A stretch of 64,000 nt of DNA, taken from the NCBI RefSeq assembly GCF_004792515.1, contig NZ_CP038865.1:1496501-1560500 (forward strand). The letters are read 5' to 3'. The notes beneath the pieces were generated by a model, which was not told the origin of the DNA, made no database searches, and saw only the letters and a program-made list of their open reading frames with translations. Numbering within the stretch: position 1 is the stretch's first letter; the number at the start of each line of letters is the position of its first letter. Source of the stretch: Vagococcus xieshaowenii (GTDB lineage Bacteria; Bacillota; Bacilli; Lactobacillales; Vagococcaceae). Both the position numbers and the translations under genes were made by a program. Shown here one piece after another: positions 1-9,302 of this stretch.

Positions 1-683
1 CAGTCCTCATCTGTTAATTCATAAGTTTGAACTTGATCGATTGAATCGACGTTAAAAATACGTAATAAAATATCATCTCGGAAATCTTTTGTGGAAAGAT
101 TTTGATACGCATCATCCAAGTACGGCTTAATGTTAGTCACACGTGAACGAATGGACTTAATCCCTTTAGATTCGATTTTATCTTTACGAACTTTTAATGC
201 ATTTACTACTTCATTCACGTCACTATCTAACATAATTGTACCGTGAGCGAACATACGACCATTTGTCGCATACATTGCGTTACCAGAGAATTTTTTATCG
301 CCAATTACTAAGTCATTACGACCTTTTAATTCAGCACCTGAGACGCCCATTGAATGTAGAGCTTCAATAATTGGGCTCGTTAATTTTTTGAAGTCACGGA
401 ATGATTCGCCATCATCTGGCATAATAAAACTGAAATTCAAATTACCAAAATCATGATACACCGCACCACCACCACTTAAGCGGCGCACGACGTGAATATT
501 ATTTTCTTCCACATAGTCTAAGTTAATTTCCTCAATCGTATTTTGGTTACGACCAATAATGATTGATGGCTCATTGATATAAAATAATAAAATGGGTTCA
601 TCGACTTTCATCTCTTGTAATAAAAACGTTTCAATTGCTAAGTTAACACGTGGGTCATTGTTTTCATTTGGGACATAAATCAT
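1..683 (-). CDS. lplA: Lipoate--protein ligase (3' end cut by window edge)
   Basis: The minus-strand frame opens at an ATG at 683-681 and stays open to base 1, giving about 227 residues of the N-terminal catalytic part. It reads MIYVPNENNDPRVNLAIE and then the family hallmark RRLSGGGAVYHD (about residues 67-78), followed by GNLNFSF and the loop around the catalytic lysine, VIGDKKFSGNAM. These are the adenylation and lipoyl-binding motifs of LplA/LplJ enzymes, which activate free lipoate with ATP and attach it to E2 and GcvH proteins in the cytoplasm. The C-terminal accessory domain lies outside the window. In Bacillus subtilis lplJ also sits near yhfI-like and yhfE-like genes, as the two next genes do here. 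Confident on family; exact substrate range is inferred. Confidence 0.93.
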   Translation of the reverse strand, partial: MIYVPNENNDPRVNLAIETFLLQEMKVDEPILLFYINEPSIIIGRNQNTIEEINLDYVEENNIHVVRRLSGGGAVYHDFGNLNFSFIMPDDGESFRDFKKLTSPIIEALHSMGVSGAELKGRNDLVIGDKKFSGNAMYATNGRMFAHGTIMLDSDVNEVVNALKVRKDKIESKGIKSIRSRVTNIKPYLDDAYQNLSTKDFRDDILLRIFNVDSIDQVQTYELTDED

Positions 684-711
684 GTGACATTTCTCCTTTA
701 GTTTCAAATAA

Positions 712-1449
712 TTATATAGTTATTGTTAAACCTGTTGTTGCTAAAATAGGTGTTGCTTTATCTTGCGTAATAGCCTGTGCTTCTTCTAATAGCTGATTCA
801 AGTCAATTCGTTGCTTTAAATGGCTCAGAACAACGGTTGGAATATTGCCTCGTACGGTCATTTCAGCTACTTCTTTCACACTAAAATGAACGGGATGATT
901 TTCTGTACCACTCAAGAAGTAACTATCTGCTATTAATAAGTCTGTATCTAAAACAAAGTCATCAAAGGCGTCTAGCCAACCTGAGTCTGCTGTGTAGACC
1001 AATGACTTGCCCGTCGACTGTTCAGTAATACGCATGGCAAAACAAGGGACTGGATGTTTCGTTCTTAAGAACTTAATACTAAATGGCCCCACTTCAATCG
1101 TATCTTGCTCATAATAAGCATGTCCTTGACTAACGTTAGTCATCGTTAATGCTGAATAATAAAAGTCATGCTCCGTATGCCCATAAATTGGTAATATTGG
1201 CTGGGCTTCTTCTTGATTTAATTGTCGATAAAATTGTAGGACACCTAAATCTGCTATGTGATCGTGATGATAATGAGATAAAATCACGGCATCTAATGCT
1301 AATGGATCAATATGCTTTCTTAACTGGTTAAATGTGCCACTCCCTGCATCGATTAACAGAGAAAATTCATCTGATGTTAGTAAATAGCTTGAGGTTCCTT
1401 CATCATTCCACGGATAAGCACCCCAATACCCTAAAACGGTTAATTTCAT
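712..1449 (-). CDS. MBL-fold metallo-hydrolase (YhfI-like)
   Basis: A 245-residue cytoplasmic protein of the metallo-beta-lactamase fold. The zinc-binding motif HYHHDH lies at residues 59-64, further ligands are the His of TKHPVP (about 131), the Asp of YTADSGW (about 155) and the His of VLSHL (about 209), an order typical of the RNase Z-like/YhfI subgroup. The substrate is unknown; phosphodiesters or small esters are possible. It sits 28 bases downstream of the lipoate ligase start in the same direction. The neighbourhood of YhfI-like, lipoate ligase and M42 peptidase is conserved in several Firmicutes, which supports orthology but does not define its function. Confidence 0.85.
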   Translation of the reverse strand: MKLTVLGYWGAYPWNDEGTSSYLLTSDEFSLLIDAGSGTFNQLRKHIDPLALDAVILSHYHHDHIADLGVLQFYRQLNQEEAQPILPIYGHTEHDFYYSALTMTNVSQGHAYYEQDTIEVGPFSIKFLRTKHPVPCFAMRITEQSTGKSLVYTADSGWLDAFDDFVLDTDLLIADSYFLSGTENHPVHFSVKEVAEMTVRGNIPTVVLSHLKQRIDLNQLLEEAQAITQDKATPILATTGLTITI

Positions 1450-1635
1450 GTTATTCCCCTTTCAATGCTACTCTAATAATTTACACTGATTTTATTTTAA
1501 TAACCAACAAATCGTTCATTATACTTCTAATAATAACTTATTTCAGGTAAAAAAGCCTAATTAATAACCCATTAACATACAATTTTGTATAAAACGATTA
1601 ATCAAAAGTAAACTTATTTTTCTGTTTTTGACAAC

Positions 1636-1660
1636 AAAAAGCCTCCTACAATTAGGAGGC
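1636..1660 (-). terminator. Rho-independent terminator of the M42 peptidase gene
   Basis: Perfect 8-bp stem GCCTCCTA/TAGGAGGC (1641-1660) with a CAAT loop. On the minus strand it is followed by TTTTTGTTG. It lies 35 bases after the M42 stop codon, so the metallo-hydrolase gene beyond it is transcribed separately. Confidence 0.85.
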
Positions 1661-1694
1661 TAAATTGGCTAGAAAACTTAGGTTTACCATACGT

Positions 1695-2783
1695 TTATTC
1701 GTACGAAGTAATTGAGTCAACCGTTTCTTTATCTAGTCGTTTCACTACTTCTGTGACTAATTTAACCGTATTTAAATAATCATCTTCGTGGATAACTGAA
1801 GTATGAGAATGTAAATAACGTGTTGAAACAGTAATTGCTAATGCTGGCACGCCATCTCGTGTAATATGAGCTGTTCCGGCATCTGTTCCTCCACCAGCCA
1901 CCACTTCTAGTTGATAAGGAATATTTAATTCATCGGCTACATCAATCACGAAATCACGTAGTTTACGATGCGGAATCATCGATGCATCAAAAATCAAAAT
2001 TTGAGGTCCTTTTCCTAGTTCAGACATTGATTCTTTAGCAGTCATACCTGGTGTATCACCGGCTGTACCAGTGTCTAATGCAAACGCGATATCAGGATTA
2101 GCTAAGTGAGTACTTGTACGTGAACCACGTAAGCCAACTTCTTCTTGCACATTACTACCTGCAAATAAGATATTTGGATGTCCTTCAGACGCTAAATTTT
2201 CTAATACTTTTAACGACACAGCTGTCCCGATACGATTGTCCCAAGCTTTCGCTAATAAGTATTTTGAACCGTTTAAACGACGATATTCAGTATAAGGTGT
2301 CACCATATCACCAGGGCGTACACCCCACGCTTTTACTTCTTCTTCACTTGTCGCACCAATATCAATAAACATATCTGATATTTCATAAGGTTTCTTACGT
2401 GCTTCTGCTGATAATACATGTGGTGGTTTACAACCAATCACACCATGAATAATATCGCCTTTAGCTGTTTTCACTTCTACTTGTTGGGCTAGCATCACTT
2501 GGTTCCACCAGCCACCTAGTGTTTGGAATTTTAAGAAACCTTTTTCAGTAATTTGAGTCACCATGAAACCAACTTCATCCATATGGCCCATAATCATCAC
2601 ACGAGGTCCTTCTAAATTACCATTACGTCGTGCCATAACACCACCTAATCCGTCATACATCATACGATCAGCATGAGGTGTAGCATATTTAACAAAAAGT
2701 TCTCTTACTTCATCTTCATTACCTGGTACACCACGAGCGCTTGTTAATTCTTGTAACATTTTTTCTTCTTTATTCTCTAACAA
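1695..2783 (-). CDS. M42 family metallopeptidase (glutamyl/leucyl aminopeptidase type)
   Basis: A 362-residue dinuclear metal aminopeptidase of the M42 (PepA/FrvX/YhfE) family. Metal and catalytic residues are visible in order: His in GHMDEVGF (about 67), Asp in AWDNRIG (about 182), the Glu pair in QEEVGLRG (about 214), Asp in ALDTG (about 236), and the final His in YLHSHTS (about 325). Such enzymes form dodecameric tetrahedral particles that trim peptides in the cytosol; the specificity cannot be read here. The assigned start is a TTG preceded by AGGGGG at 8 bases, a better ribosome site than that of the internal ATG eight codons later. A good terminator follows. Confidence 0.9.
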   Translation of the reverse strand: MLENKEEKMLQELTSARGVPGNEDEVRELFVKYATPHADRMMYDGLGGVMARRNGNLEGPRVMIMGHMDEVGFMVTQITEKGFLKFQTLGGWWNQVMLAQQVEVKTAKGDIIHGVIGCKPPHVLSAEARKKPYEISDMFIDIGATSEEEVKAWGVRPGDMVTPYTEYRRLNGSKYLLAKAWDNRIGTAVSLKVLENLASEGHPNILFAGSNVQEEVGLRGSRTSTHLANPDIAFALDTGTAGDTPGMTAKESMSELGKGPQILIFDASMIPHRKLRDFVIDVADELNIPYQLEVVAGGGTDAGTAHITRDGVPALAITVSTRYLHSHTSVIHEDDYLNTVKLVTEVVKRLDKETVDSITSYE

Positions 2784-2899
2784 ATGTCTAACCCCCTAAT
2801 TGTTTTTATACTTAATAGTATAGCATTAAACATTAGTTGTTTACATAGTAATTCAACTAGAGGTGGGATAAAATCTCTACATACTATCCCTGCTTTTGT

Positions 2900-3496
2900 T
2901 TATTTTTCTCGTTTAATTTGTTCAAAAGTTTCATTAGCATCTAAGCACTTATCCCAAATCACTACTTGCTGTTGTTCCAGTGATTTAACCACATCAATAA
3001 TCCGTTGATTACTACTGCCTCTAAATTGTAGTTTCAAGTCTTTTTTTGATATTTCAAAGCGACCATCAACTAAAATATCTATCTCAGAGAGTAAGGCTAA
3101 CTTATCTGCTGATTCTTGTAAGAGTTCTTCAAATGTATACCCTGACCATGCCCAGATATCTTTTGAATGACCAAATTGCTCACGAACTTTTTTAGCTAAT
3201 GGTAAACAAATACCTGTATTAAGAAAAGGTTCTCCTCCTAATAACGTTAGTCCCTGACAATAAGGTTGTGATAAGTCTGCTAAAATTCGTGTCTCAACTG
3301 CCTCACTGTACGGTTGGCCATAGCGAAAACTTTGAACGGCTTTATTGTAACATCCCTCGCAAGCAAATAAACAGCCACTAACGTACAAACTACATCGAAC
3401 ACCTTCACCATCTACAAAATTAAACGGTTTATAATCAGCATAGTAATGTTGGCTATAGTCTTCAGCTAGCCACTCTTTAGGTTTAGGATTTCTCAT
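2900..3496 (-). CDS. nrdG: Anaerobic ribonucleotide reductase activating protein
   Basis: A 198-residue radical-SAM enzyme. The cluster motif CLFACEGC (Cys42, Cys46, Cys49) has the Cx3Cx2C spacing of radical-SAM proteins, and GGEP (about residues 86-89) is the SAM-binding element. NrdG uses reduced 4Fe-4S and SAM to place the glycyl radical on NrdD. It starts 8 bases after the nrdD stop codon with a GGTGAG ribosome site, so the two form one operon. It is expected to be controlled with nrdD by the NrdR boxes upstream of nrdD. Confidence 0.95.
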   Translation of the reverse strand: MRNPKPKEWLAEDYSQHYYADYKPFNFVDGEGVRCSLYVSGCLFACEGCYNKAVQSFRYGQPYSEAVETRILADLSQPYCQGLTLLGGEPFLNTGICLPLAKKVREQFGHSKDIWAWSGYTFEELLQESADKLALLSEIDILVDGRFEISKKDLKLQFRGSSNQRIIDVVKSLEQQQVVIWDKCLDANETFEQIKREK

Positions 3497-3504
3497 TTAC
3501 TCAC

Positions 3505-5697
3505 CTATTTCATATGTTTGACACGTGCAGAAATTTCTTTATGTCGGCCATGTACCATAGGACGTGCTTGAGGATTCCCTAAATAGCCACACGTGCGTTT
3601 GACAACATCACTTGTCTTAGGATTAGTATTACCGCAATTTGGACACTTAAAGCCTCGCTCAGTCGGTTCAAAGTCACCTTCAAAATCACACTCATAACAG
3701 TGATCAATTGGCGTATTAGTCCCTAAATACCCTACTCGATTATAGGCATAATCCCAGACAGCTTCTAAAGCTTTCGGATTTTGTTGAATCACAGGGTATT
3801 CACAGTAATGGATAAAGCCTCCTGAGCAATACGCTGGGTAATCTTTTTCAAAATCTAATTTTTCAAATGGTGTTGGATCTTTTCGAACATCATAATGGAA
3901 ACTATTTGTATAATAATCTTTAGACGTGATATCCTCTATTTCACCAAACTTATCTTTGTCCATACGGCAAAATCGGTCAGTTAAACTTTCACTTGGTGTT
4001 GAATAAACACTAAAATGGTAACCGTACTGATTCCCCCAGTCATCCGCATGTTGTTTTAAGTACTTCATGATGTCTAACGTAAATGCTTTTGCTTTTGTAT
4101 CATGTTCCCAATTTGGACCAAAAAAGCTCGTTGCAACTTCATATAATCCAATATAACCCATAGAAACAGTTGCCCGTTTGTTTCTAAACAATTGATCAAC
4201 ATCGTCACCTTTTTTCAAGCGCTCACCAAAAGCCCCATACTGATATAAAATTGGCGCATTTTCAGGTTTCGCCTGACGGCAACGTTCAACACGGTAAACA
4301 AGTGCATCTTTCATAATAGCCAAACGTTCATCTAATATATGCCAAAATTTTTCTTGGTCACCTTCAGCCTCTAGTGCAATTCTTGGTAAGTTCAACGTCA
4401 CTACACCCAAATTCATGCGACCAGATGTTACCTCTTCACCTGCCTCATTTTTCCATCCTTGTAGGAAAGAACGACAGCCCATTGGTACTTTGAAACTACC
4501 CGTCAACTCAACAATTTTATCGTAGTTTAAAATATCCGGATACATACGCTTTGTTGCACATTCTAGTGCTAACTGTTTAATATCATAATTTGGATCTTCT
4601 GGTGATTGGTTGACCCCTTTTTTAATGGTAAAAATCAATTTAGGGAAAATTGCTGTACGTTTTTCTTTGCCTAATCCAGCAATTCTAATCTTAAAAATAG
4701 CTTGTTGGATTTCTCGTTCAAACCAATTTACCCCCAAACCAAAGCCTAGAGATGTAAATGGTGTTTGACCATTGGAGGTAAATAGCGTATTGATTTCATA
4801 TTCTAGACTTTGCATAGCATCATAAATATCTTTAGCTGTTTTCTTTTTTGCATATGCTTCATGTTTCGACTGATCGTCAATCCACTCACGGGCATCAACT
4901 AAGTGCTTTTGATAGTTTTTTTCGGCAAAGGGTGCTAATAATTCATCAATTCTATCTGCTGAACATCCTCCGTATTGACTAGAAGCTACATTCGCAATAA
5001 TTTGAGAAATTTGTGCGGTAGCGGTTTGAATTGATTTAGCAGGTTCAACGTCAGCATTGCCAATCTTAAATCCTTTTGTCAACATTCCCTCGAAATCAAT
5101 TAAGCAACAATTGGTCATAGGAGTATACGGATGGTAATCTAAATCATGGTAATGAATGTCACCTTTTTGATGAGCATTTGCCACATGAGGCGGTAACATA
5201 TCTAAGCCAATTGATTTACCAACAATTCCTGCTGTCAAATCACGTTGAGTATTAAAGACATCACTATCCTTATTAGCATTTTCATTTACCACCGTTTGGT
5301 CTTTATTAATTAATTTGCCAATCGTAAAATTAATATCGGTTGCTTTACGACGTTCAAAATCCCGCTTTGTACGATAATGTATATACTCTTGGGCTAACTC
5401 ATATTCACGTTCATCTAACAATGTTTGCTCAACAATCGTTTGTATTTCTGAAATCTTAATATCAACTGCGTACCGTGTTAATATTTCTTTGTCTACTTTC
5501 ACGACTATTTCACATATTTTTTGTTCAATGAACGGACGCAATTCTCCATGGATTTTTTGATCGGCTTTTAACAAAGCTTCATAAATTTTTTGATCATTAA
5601 ATTCGACTAGTCGGCCATCACGCTTTACTACTTTCACCTTTTTTAATGCTTCAACGTTTAAATCTGCTTCTTTCACAACACCAATATCACTTAACAT
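3505..5697 (-). CDS. nrdD: Anaerobic ribonucleoside-triphosphate reductase
   Basis: Class III reductase making dNTPs without oxygen. An N-terminal ATP-cone (VVKRDGRLVEFNDQKIYEALLKA) precedes the catalytic barrel with NCCLIDFEGML. The C-terminus carries the zinc site (CYECDFEG ... KCPNCGN) and the glycyl-radical segment RTCGYLG about 27 residues from the end. I place the start at the ATG at 5697-5695 (MLSDIGVV, 730 residues). An in-frame ATG six codons earlier (5715) has no ribosome site and itself lies beside the GGAGG at 5709-5713 that serves the downstream start. Co-transcribed with nrdG. Confidence 0.96.
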   Translation of the reverse strand: MLSDIGVVKEADLNVEALKKVKVVKRDGRLVEFNDQKIYEALLKADQKIHGELRPFIEQKICEIVVKVDKEILTRYAVDIKISEIQTIVEQTLLDEREYELAQEYIHYRTKRDFERRKATDINFTIGKLINKDQTVVNENANKDSDVFNTQRDLTAGIVGKSIGLDMLPPHVANAHQKGDIHYHDLDYHPYTPMTNCCLIDFEGMLTKGFKIGNADVEPAKSIQTATAQISQIIANVASSQYGGCSADRIDELLAPFAEKNYQKHLVDAREWIDDQSKHEAYAKKKTAKDIYDAMQSLEYEINTLFTSNGQTPFTSLGFGLGVNWFEREIQQAIFKIRIAGLGKEKRTAIFPKLIFTIKKGVNQSPEDPNYDIKQLALECATKRMYPDILNYDKIVELTGSFKVPMGCRSFLQGWKNEAGEEVTSGRMNLGVVTLNLPRIALEAEGDQEKFWHILDERLAIMKDALVYRVERCRQAKPENAPILYQYGAFGERLKKGDDVDQLFRNKRATVSMGYIGLYEVATSFFGPNWEHDTKAKAFTLDIMKYLKQHADDWGNQYGYHFSVYSTPSESLTDRFCRMDKDKFGEIEDITSKDYYTNSFHYDVRKDPTPFEKLDFEKDYPAYCSGGFIHYCEYPVIQQNPKALEAVWDYAYNRVGYLGTNTPIDHCYECDFEGDFEPTERGFKCPNCGNTNPKTSDVVKRTCGYLGNPQARPMVHGRHKEISARVKHMK

Positions 5698-5743
5698 GAT
5701 AACCCTAACCTCCATTTTATTCTGTTTTTCACAAAAGAGAAAA

Positions 5744-5801
5744 AAACAACATATAGCGAATACAAACTCTTCTTATAACAATATAACACAACATATTGAT
5801 T
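5744..5801 (-). promoter_or_regulatory. Tandem NrdR boxes upstream of nrdDG
   Basis: Two sites, 5744-5759 (plus strand AAACAACATATAGCGA) and 5786-5801 (ACACAACATATTGATT), each match the NrdR box consensus (ACACAAGATATAGTGT in this orientation) at 12 of 16 positions. Their starts are exactly 42 bp apart, four helical turns, the tandem in-phase arrangement known for NrdR operators. The ATP/dATP-sensing repressor NrdR is therefore predicted to control this operon. Confidence 0.7.
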
Positions 5802-5931
5802 TTTTGTTATAATTTACTATTATTTTCACAATGAAAAATGAAACTTTAAAACATTATTACTTAGGCCACCTGATACACTGTTTTTATTTTTTTATTCATG
5901 CGATATTGTTTTTAAGTTTTAGTGTACAAAA

Positions 5932-5960
5932 AAAAGAGCATGACGTCGTCATGCTCTTTT
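5932..5960 (-). terminator. Terminator of the CNNM/CBS gene
   Basis: A 9-bp perfect stem GAGCATGAC/GTCATGCTC (5936-5956, loop GTC), extended by A/T pairs on each side. The minus strand continues with a T-rich stretch. It lies just after the stop codon at 5967. Confidence 0.85.
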
Positions 5961-5966
5961 GGATAC

Positions 5967-7301
5967 TTAATCTTCTATTAATTCTTCTGCTGTTTCAATA
6001 GTTGGACTATCAAAGATAACACGTACTGTTAATACACGTGAACCTTCCATCTCTTCAGAAATTAACGTCAGATTTTCAACATGGTAACTTAATTTTTCTC
6101 CCTCATCAGGAATCGTACCTAACGCGGTAATTAAGTAACCAGCAATGGAATCGACATCGTTCATTTCTAAATTAGTCTCAAACATTTCATTAAATTCATC
6201 AATCAACATACGTCCTTGAACGAAGTATTCTGTGTCTGACACTTTAATAACTAAATTCTCAACTTCATCAGACTCGTCATCAATCTCGCCAACGATTTCT
6301 TCTAATAAATCTTCTAACGTTACTAAACCAACAACACCACCGTACTCATCTAATAGGATAGCCATTTGATTTTGCGTACGTCGCAGCTCCAGTAATAAAT
6401 CATCTGTAAAGATAGTCTCTGGAACAAATAAAGGTTCTTGGATAATATCCATTAAGTTAATTTGATCAAAACCTCTATCAAAAGCAGCTTTTAATAAGTT
6501 TTTAAGATGCAACACCCCTATCACTTTATCTTTGTCTACTTCATAGACTGGGATACGTGAATAGTTTTGTGCCATTATTTTTTCATAGTTTTCCTCAATA
6601 GGTGTGGTCATGTCAATCATGAATGCGTCGGTACGTGGTACCATAACTTCACGAGCAACTGTCGTATCTAATGAGAAAACACCTTGAACCATGCCAAGTT
6701 CATCTTCTTCTAACACACCTTCAGACTCCAAAATATAACGCATCTCATCACGCGTCATACGGTTATCCTCATCATCAAATTTCATTGGTGTTAATTTTCC
6801 AAGTATGTCGGTTGAAACAGATAACAACCAGACAAATGGTCGTGCAATGACACCAATTGCTTGAATAGGTCCTACCGCAATTTTAGCAACCTCTTCTGAT
6901 TTCGCTAAAGCGATTCGTTTGGGATATAATTCTCCAAACACGATGGAAACATACGTTAACATAATCAACACCAGAATATTAGCAACTTTTAAAGCCCAAG
7001 GTTGGCCTCCAAAAACCGGCGCTAATTTCTGAGCGAAACTATCGGCTAAAGATGCCCCTGATAAAATATTTACCAAAGTAATCCCTACTTGGATAGTCGA
7101 TAAAAAGTTACCTGTGTTGGTTAATAATTTGGCTAATTTGATGGCAGATTTATCACCATTCTCAGCCTTTTGTTGTACTCGATTTTTGTTTAATGATACA
7201 ACGGCAATTTCCGCTGCAGCAAAAAACGCGTTTAACAGTGTCAGCACAACTAGTGTTAAAATTAAAATCACTAAAGACTGACTTTCAGGGTCAGCGTTCA
7301 T
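5967..7301 (-). CDS. CNNM/CBS/CorC-type membrane protein (hemolysin C family)
   Basis: A 444-residue protein with an N-terminal DUF21/CNNM membrane domain (about residues 1-190, three to four hydrophobic segments, including the conserved GELYPKRIALAKSE), a pair of CBS domains (about 205-330, with MVPRTDAFMID and LLDEYGGVVGLVTLEDLLEEIVGEI) and a C-terminal CorC/HlyC domain. Relatives such as B. subtilis YhdP and YugS and Staphylococcus MpfA are linked to magnesium export and resistance; the hemolysin name is historical. It is a single-gene unit with its own terminator. The transported ion is inferred from family, not shown. Confidence 0.88.
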   Translation of the reverse strand: MNADPESQSLVILILTLVVLTLLNAFFAAAEIAVVSLNKNRVQQKAENGDKSAIKLAKLLTNTGNFLSTIQVGITLVNILSGASLADSFAQKLAPVFGGQPWALKVANILVLIMLTYVSIVFGELYPKRIALAKSEEVAKIAVGPIQAIGVIARPFVWLLSVSTDILGKLTPMKFDDEDNRMTRDEMRYILESEGVLEEDELGMVQGVFSLDTTVAREVMVPRTDAFMIDMTTPIEENYEKIMAQNYSRIPVYEVDKDKVIGVLHLKNLLKAAFDRGFDQINLMDIIQEPLFVPETIFTDDLLLELRRTQNQMAILLDEYGGVVGLVTLEDLLEEIVGEIDDESDEVENLVIKVSDTEYFVQGRMLIDEFNEMFETNLEMNDVDSIAGYLITALGTIPDEGEKLSYHVENLTLISEEMEGSRVLTVRVIFDSPTIETAEELIED

Positions 7302-7430
7302 AAGCTATTCTCTCCTTGTTGTATATATATTTAATCAAATTAAATCGTATCACAAAAGGGGCTATTACGCAATATTTAGAATCAAACTATACGTGTTAGA
7401 TTAGGGTTTAGCTACTTTTATTTATAAAAA

Positions 7431-7472
7431 AACATGCCACAAAAAAGAAACACTTCCTTTTCATGACATGTT
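7431..7472 (-). terminator. Imperfect hairpin terminator of the AI-2E-family gene
   Basis: AACATG (7431-7436) pairs with CATGTT (7467-7472), with further interrupted pairing between. The minus strand then reads TTTTTTTATAAATA. It follows the stop codon at 7498 by 25 bases. Confidence 0.6.
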
Positions 7473-7497
7473 GGCGTTTATTTCTAAAAACGAATGA

Positions 7498-8643
7498 CTA
7501 GCGCTGAGGCGATTCGCCTTCTTTTATCTCCAGCAAACTTTTTTCTTTTTGATTAAGTTTTATCATATGATAAATATGCACGACGATTGTTTTAACGATA
7601 GCATAGAACGGCACACCTAGAATCATACCAATTAAACCAGCGATATTCCCCGCCACTAACAAGATAATAATAATGGTTAAAGGATGGATGTCTAAGCTCT
7701 TACCAATAATATTAGGATAAATAATATTCCCATCAATTTGTTGCACTACTAAGACTAAGACACAACATAAGATTGCTTTAAGTACGGCATCTTCCTGCCC
7801 ACTAAATAACGTGGCAATCACAGCTGGAGCTAACCCTAAATATGGGCCTAAGTAAGGAATCATATTCGTAATCCCTGCAATCGTTCCAAATAAAATGGCA
7901 TAATCGACACCTAGAAGCGCATAGCCTATGGCAGTTGCTGCTCCCACAAATAAGCATTCAATCGTTTGACCTGAAATATATTTTGAAATTGTTTGATTCA
8001 TTTTACCTAATAAATCACTCATTTCATCACGATAATTTTCTGGCATCAGACGTTTAATATTAGGCATTAAGCGATGACCATCTTTTAACATATAAAATAA
8101 GATAAATGGAACCGTAATGATTAATAACGCTGCCCCCACAAACTTACCAATAATCGAGCCAACACCCGCATATAAATTATCGACAAACTTTTTAGCCATC
8201 GTTCCAAAATCAATGTTAAGTTTTTCAAGTGTTTGTGATACATCTAACCCTTGTAACTTAGGATGAGCTAACAGTTTATTGGTCCAATCTTCAATTGAAT
8301 TAATAAATTGTGGTAAATTTTCAACCAGAGCTTTGATTTGGTTTAATAAGGCTGGTAATAAAATACCTATGCTTAAAGCTAAAATACCCACTAATAAAAT
8401 TAACACGATGATAATTGCCCAAATACGTTTAATTTTCACTTTTTTTTCTAACACACCGACAATTGGATTAAGGATGTAAAATAAAAATCCAGCAATTAAT
8501 ATAGGGGCAAATAACGTACTAACAAACGTAAAAATAGGTGAGAATAAAAAGTCAATCTTCGTCGAGACAAAAATTAACGCTGCTAAAATCAGTAATTCTA
8601 ACGACCAAAACATCAATTTAGAATTTTTCATTTTTTCAAACAT
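7498..8643 (-). CDS. AI-2E family transporter (PerM/YueF type)
   Basis: A 381-residue integral membrane protein with about seven to eight hydrophobic helices: two near the N-terminus, a central soluble stretch (about residues 100-160), and a C-terminal bundle containing the family hallmark NMIPYLGPYLG (about 261-271). The family name comes from E. coli TqsA, a proposed autoinducer-2 exporter, but many members act as sodium/proton antiporters or have unknown substrates, so quorum signalling must not be assumed. The polar tail KLNQKEKSLLEIKEGE is cytoplasmic. Monocistronic, with its own hairpin terminator. Confidence 0.85.
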   Translation of the reverse strand: MFEKMKNSKLMFWSLELLILAALIFVSTKIDFLFSPIFTFVSTLFAPILIAGFLFYILNPIVGVLEKKVKIKRIWAIIIVLILLVGILALSIGILLPALLNQIKALVENLPQFINSIEDWTNKLLAHPKLQGLDVSQTLEKLNIDFGTMAKKFVDNLYAGVGSIIGKFVGAALLIITVPFILFYMLKDGHRLMPNIKRLMPENYRDEMSDLLGKMNQTISKYISGQTIECLFVGAATAIGYALLGVDYAILFGTIAGITNMIPYLGPYLGLAPAVIATLFSGQEDAVLKAILCCVLVLVVQQIDGNIIYPNIIGKSLDIHPLTIIIILLVAGNIAGLIGMILGVPFYAIVKTIVVHIYHMIKLNQKEKSLLEIKEGESPQR

Positions 8644-8765
8644 TCAGGTACTCCTTTATATAAATTATTTTTAACGGTATACTACTAATTATAGATTAGT
8701 ATCCTTTTTTTTACACGATTTGTCAAAAATTATCATAAATGTTATTTTTAAGGAAGTGAATTTTC

Positions 8766-9203
8766 ATGAATTTTGGGATAACAACTAATCTTGAGTCGAT
8801 TATTTACCAAGAGGCACTTCGCATTAGACGTGAAGTTTTCGTGATTGAACAGCAAATACCAGAATCCATTGAGATAGACTCGTTGGAAAAAGAATGCCTC
8901 CATATTGTGCAGTATAACGGAGATATTCCAGTAGCTACCGCCAGATTATATCCTGTTGATGACACTACATGGAAAATTCAACGCGTTGCTGTCAAAAAAG
9001 AATTTCGTCGACAACAAATGGGGCGTCAATTACTGGAAGAAATTGCTCGTTTAGCTGAGGAAAAAAGAATTCAGACCTTAACATTAAATGCTCAAGTAGA
9101 GTCAATTGGTTTTTATAAAGCATTGGGTTATCAAACGGTTGGAGAGCCCTTTACAGAAGCCTCCATTCTACACAATCAAATGAAGCGGTTTATTATTAAA
9201 TAA
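8766..9203 (+). CDS. GNAT family N-acetyltransferase (YjcF/ElaA-like)
   Basis: A 145-residue single-domain acetyltransferase. N-terminal IRREVFVIEQQIP is typical of the YjcF/ElaA branch, and the acetyl-CoA pyrophosphate-binding motif A reads VAVKKEFRRQQMGRQLL (about residues 77-93). FYKALGYQTVGEPF (about 118-131) is the usual motif B end. The ribosome site AAGGAAGTG stands before the ATG. The acceptor substrate is unknown. It is the first of two plus-strand genes, separated by 99 bases from asnB. Confidence 0.87.
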   Translation: MNFGITTNLESIIYQEALRIRREVFVIEQQIPESIEIDSLEKECLHIVQYNGDIPVATARLYPVDDTTWKIQRVAVKKEFRRQQMGRQLLEEIARLAEEKRIQTLTLNAQVESIGFYKALGYQTVGEPFTEASILHNQMKRFIIK

Positions 9204-9302
9204 TTCTAAATTATGACTTCATTCAAACTGTGATATTTGTTTTTTTTATAGTGATTTGCTTTAATTAATAAGTAAGAGTTTATTAAAGGAGGAAGTTTTA
9301 TT

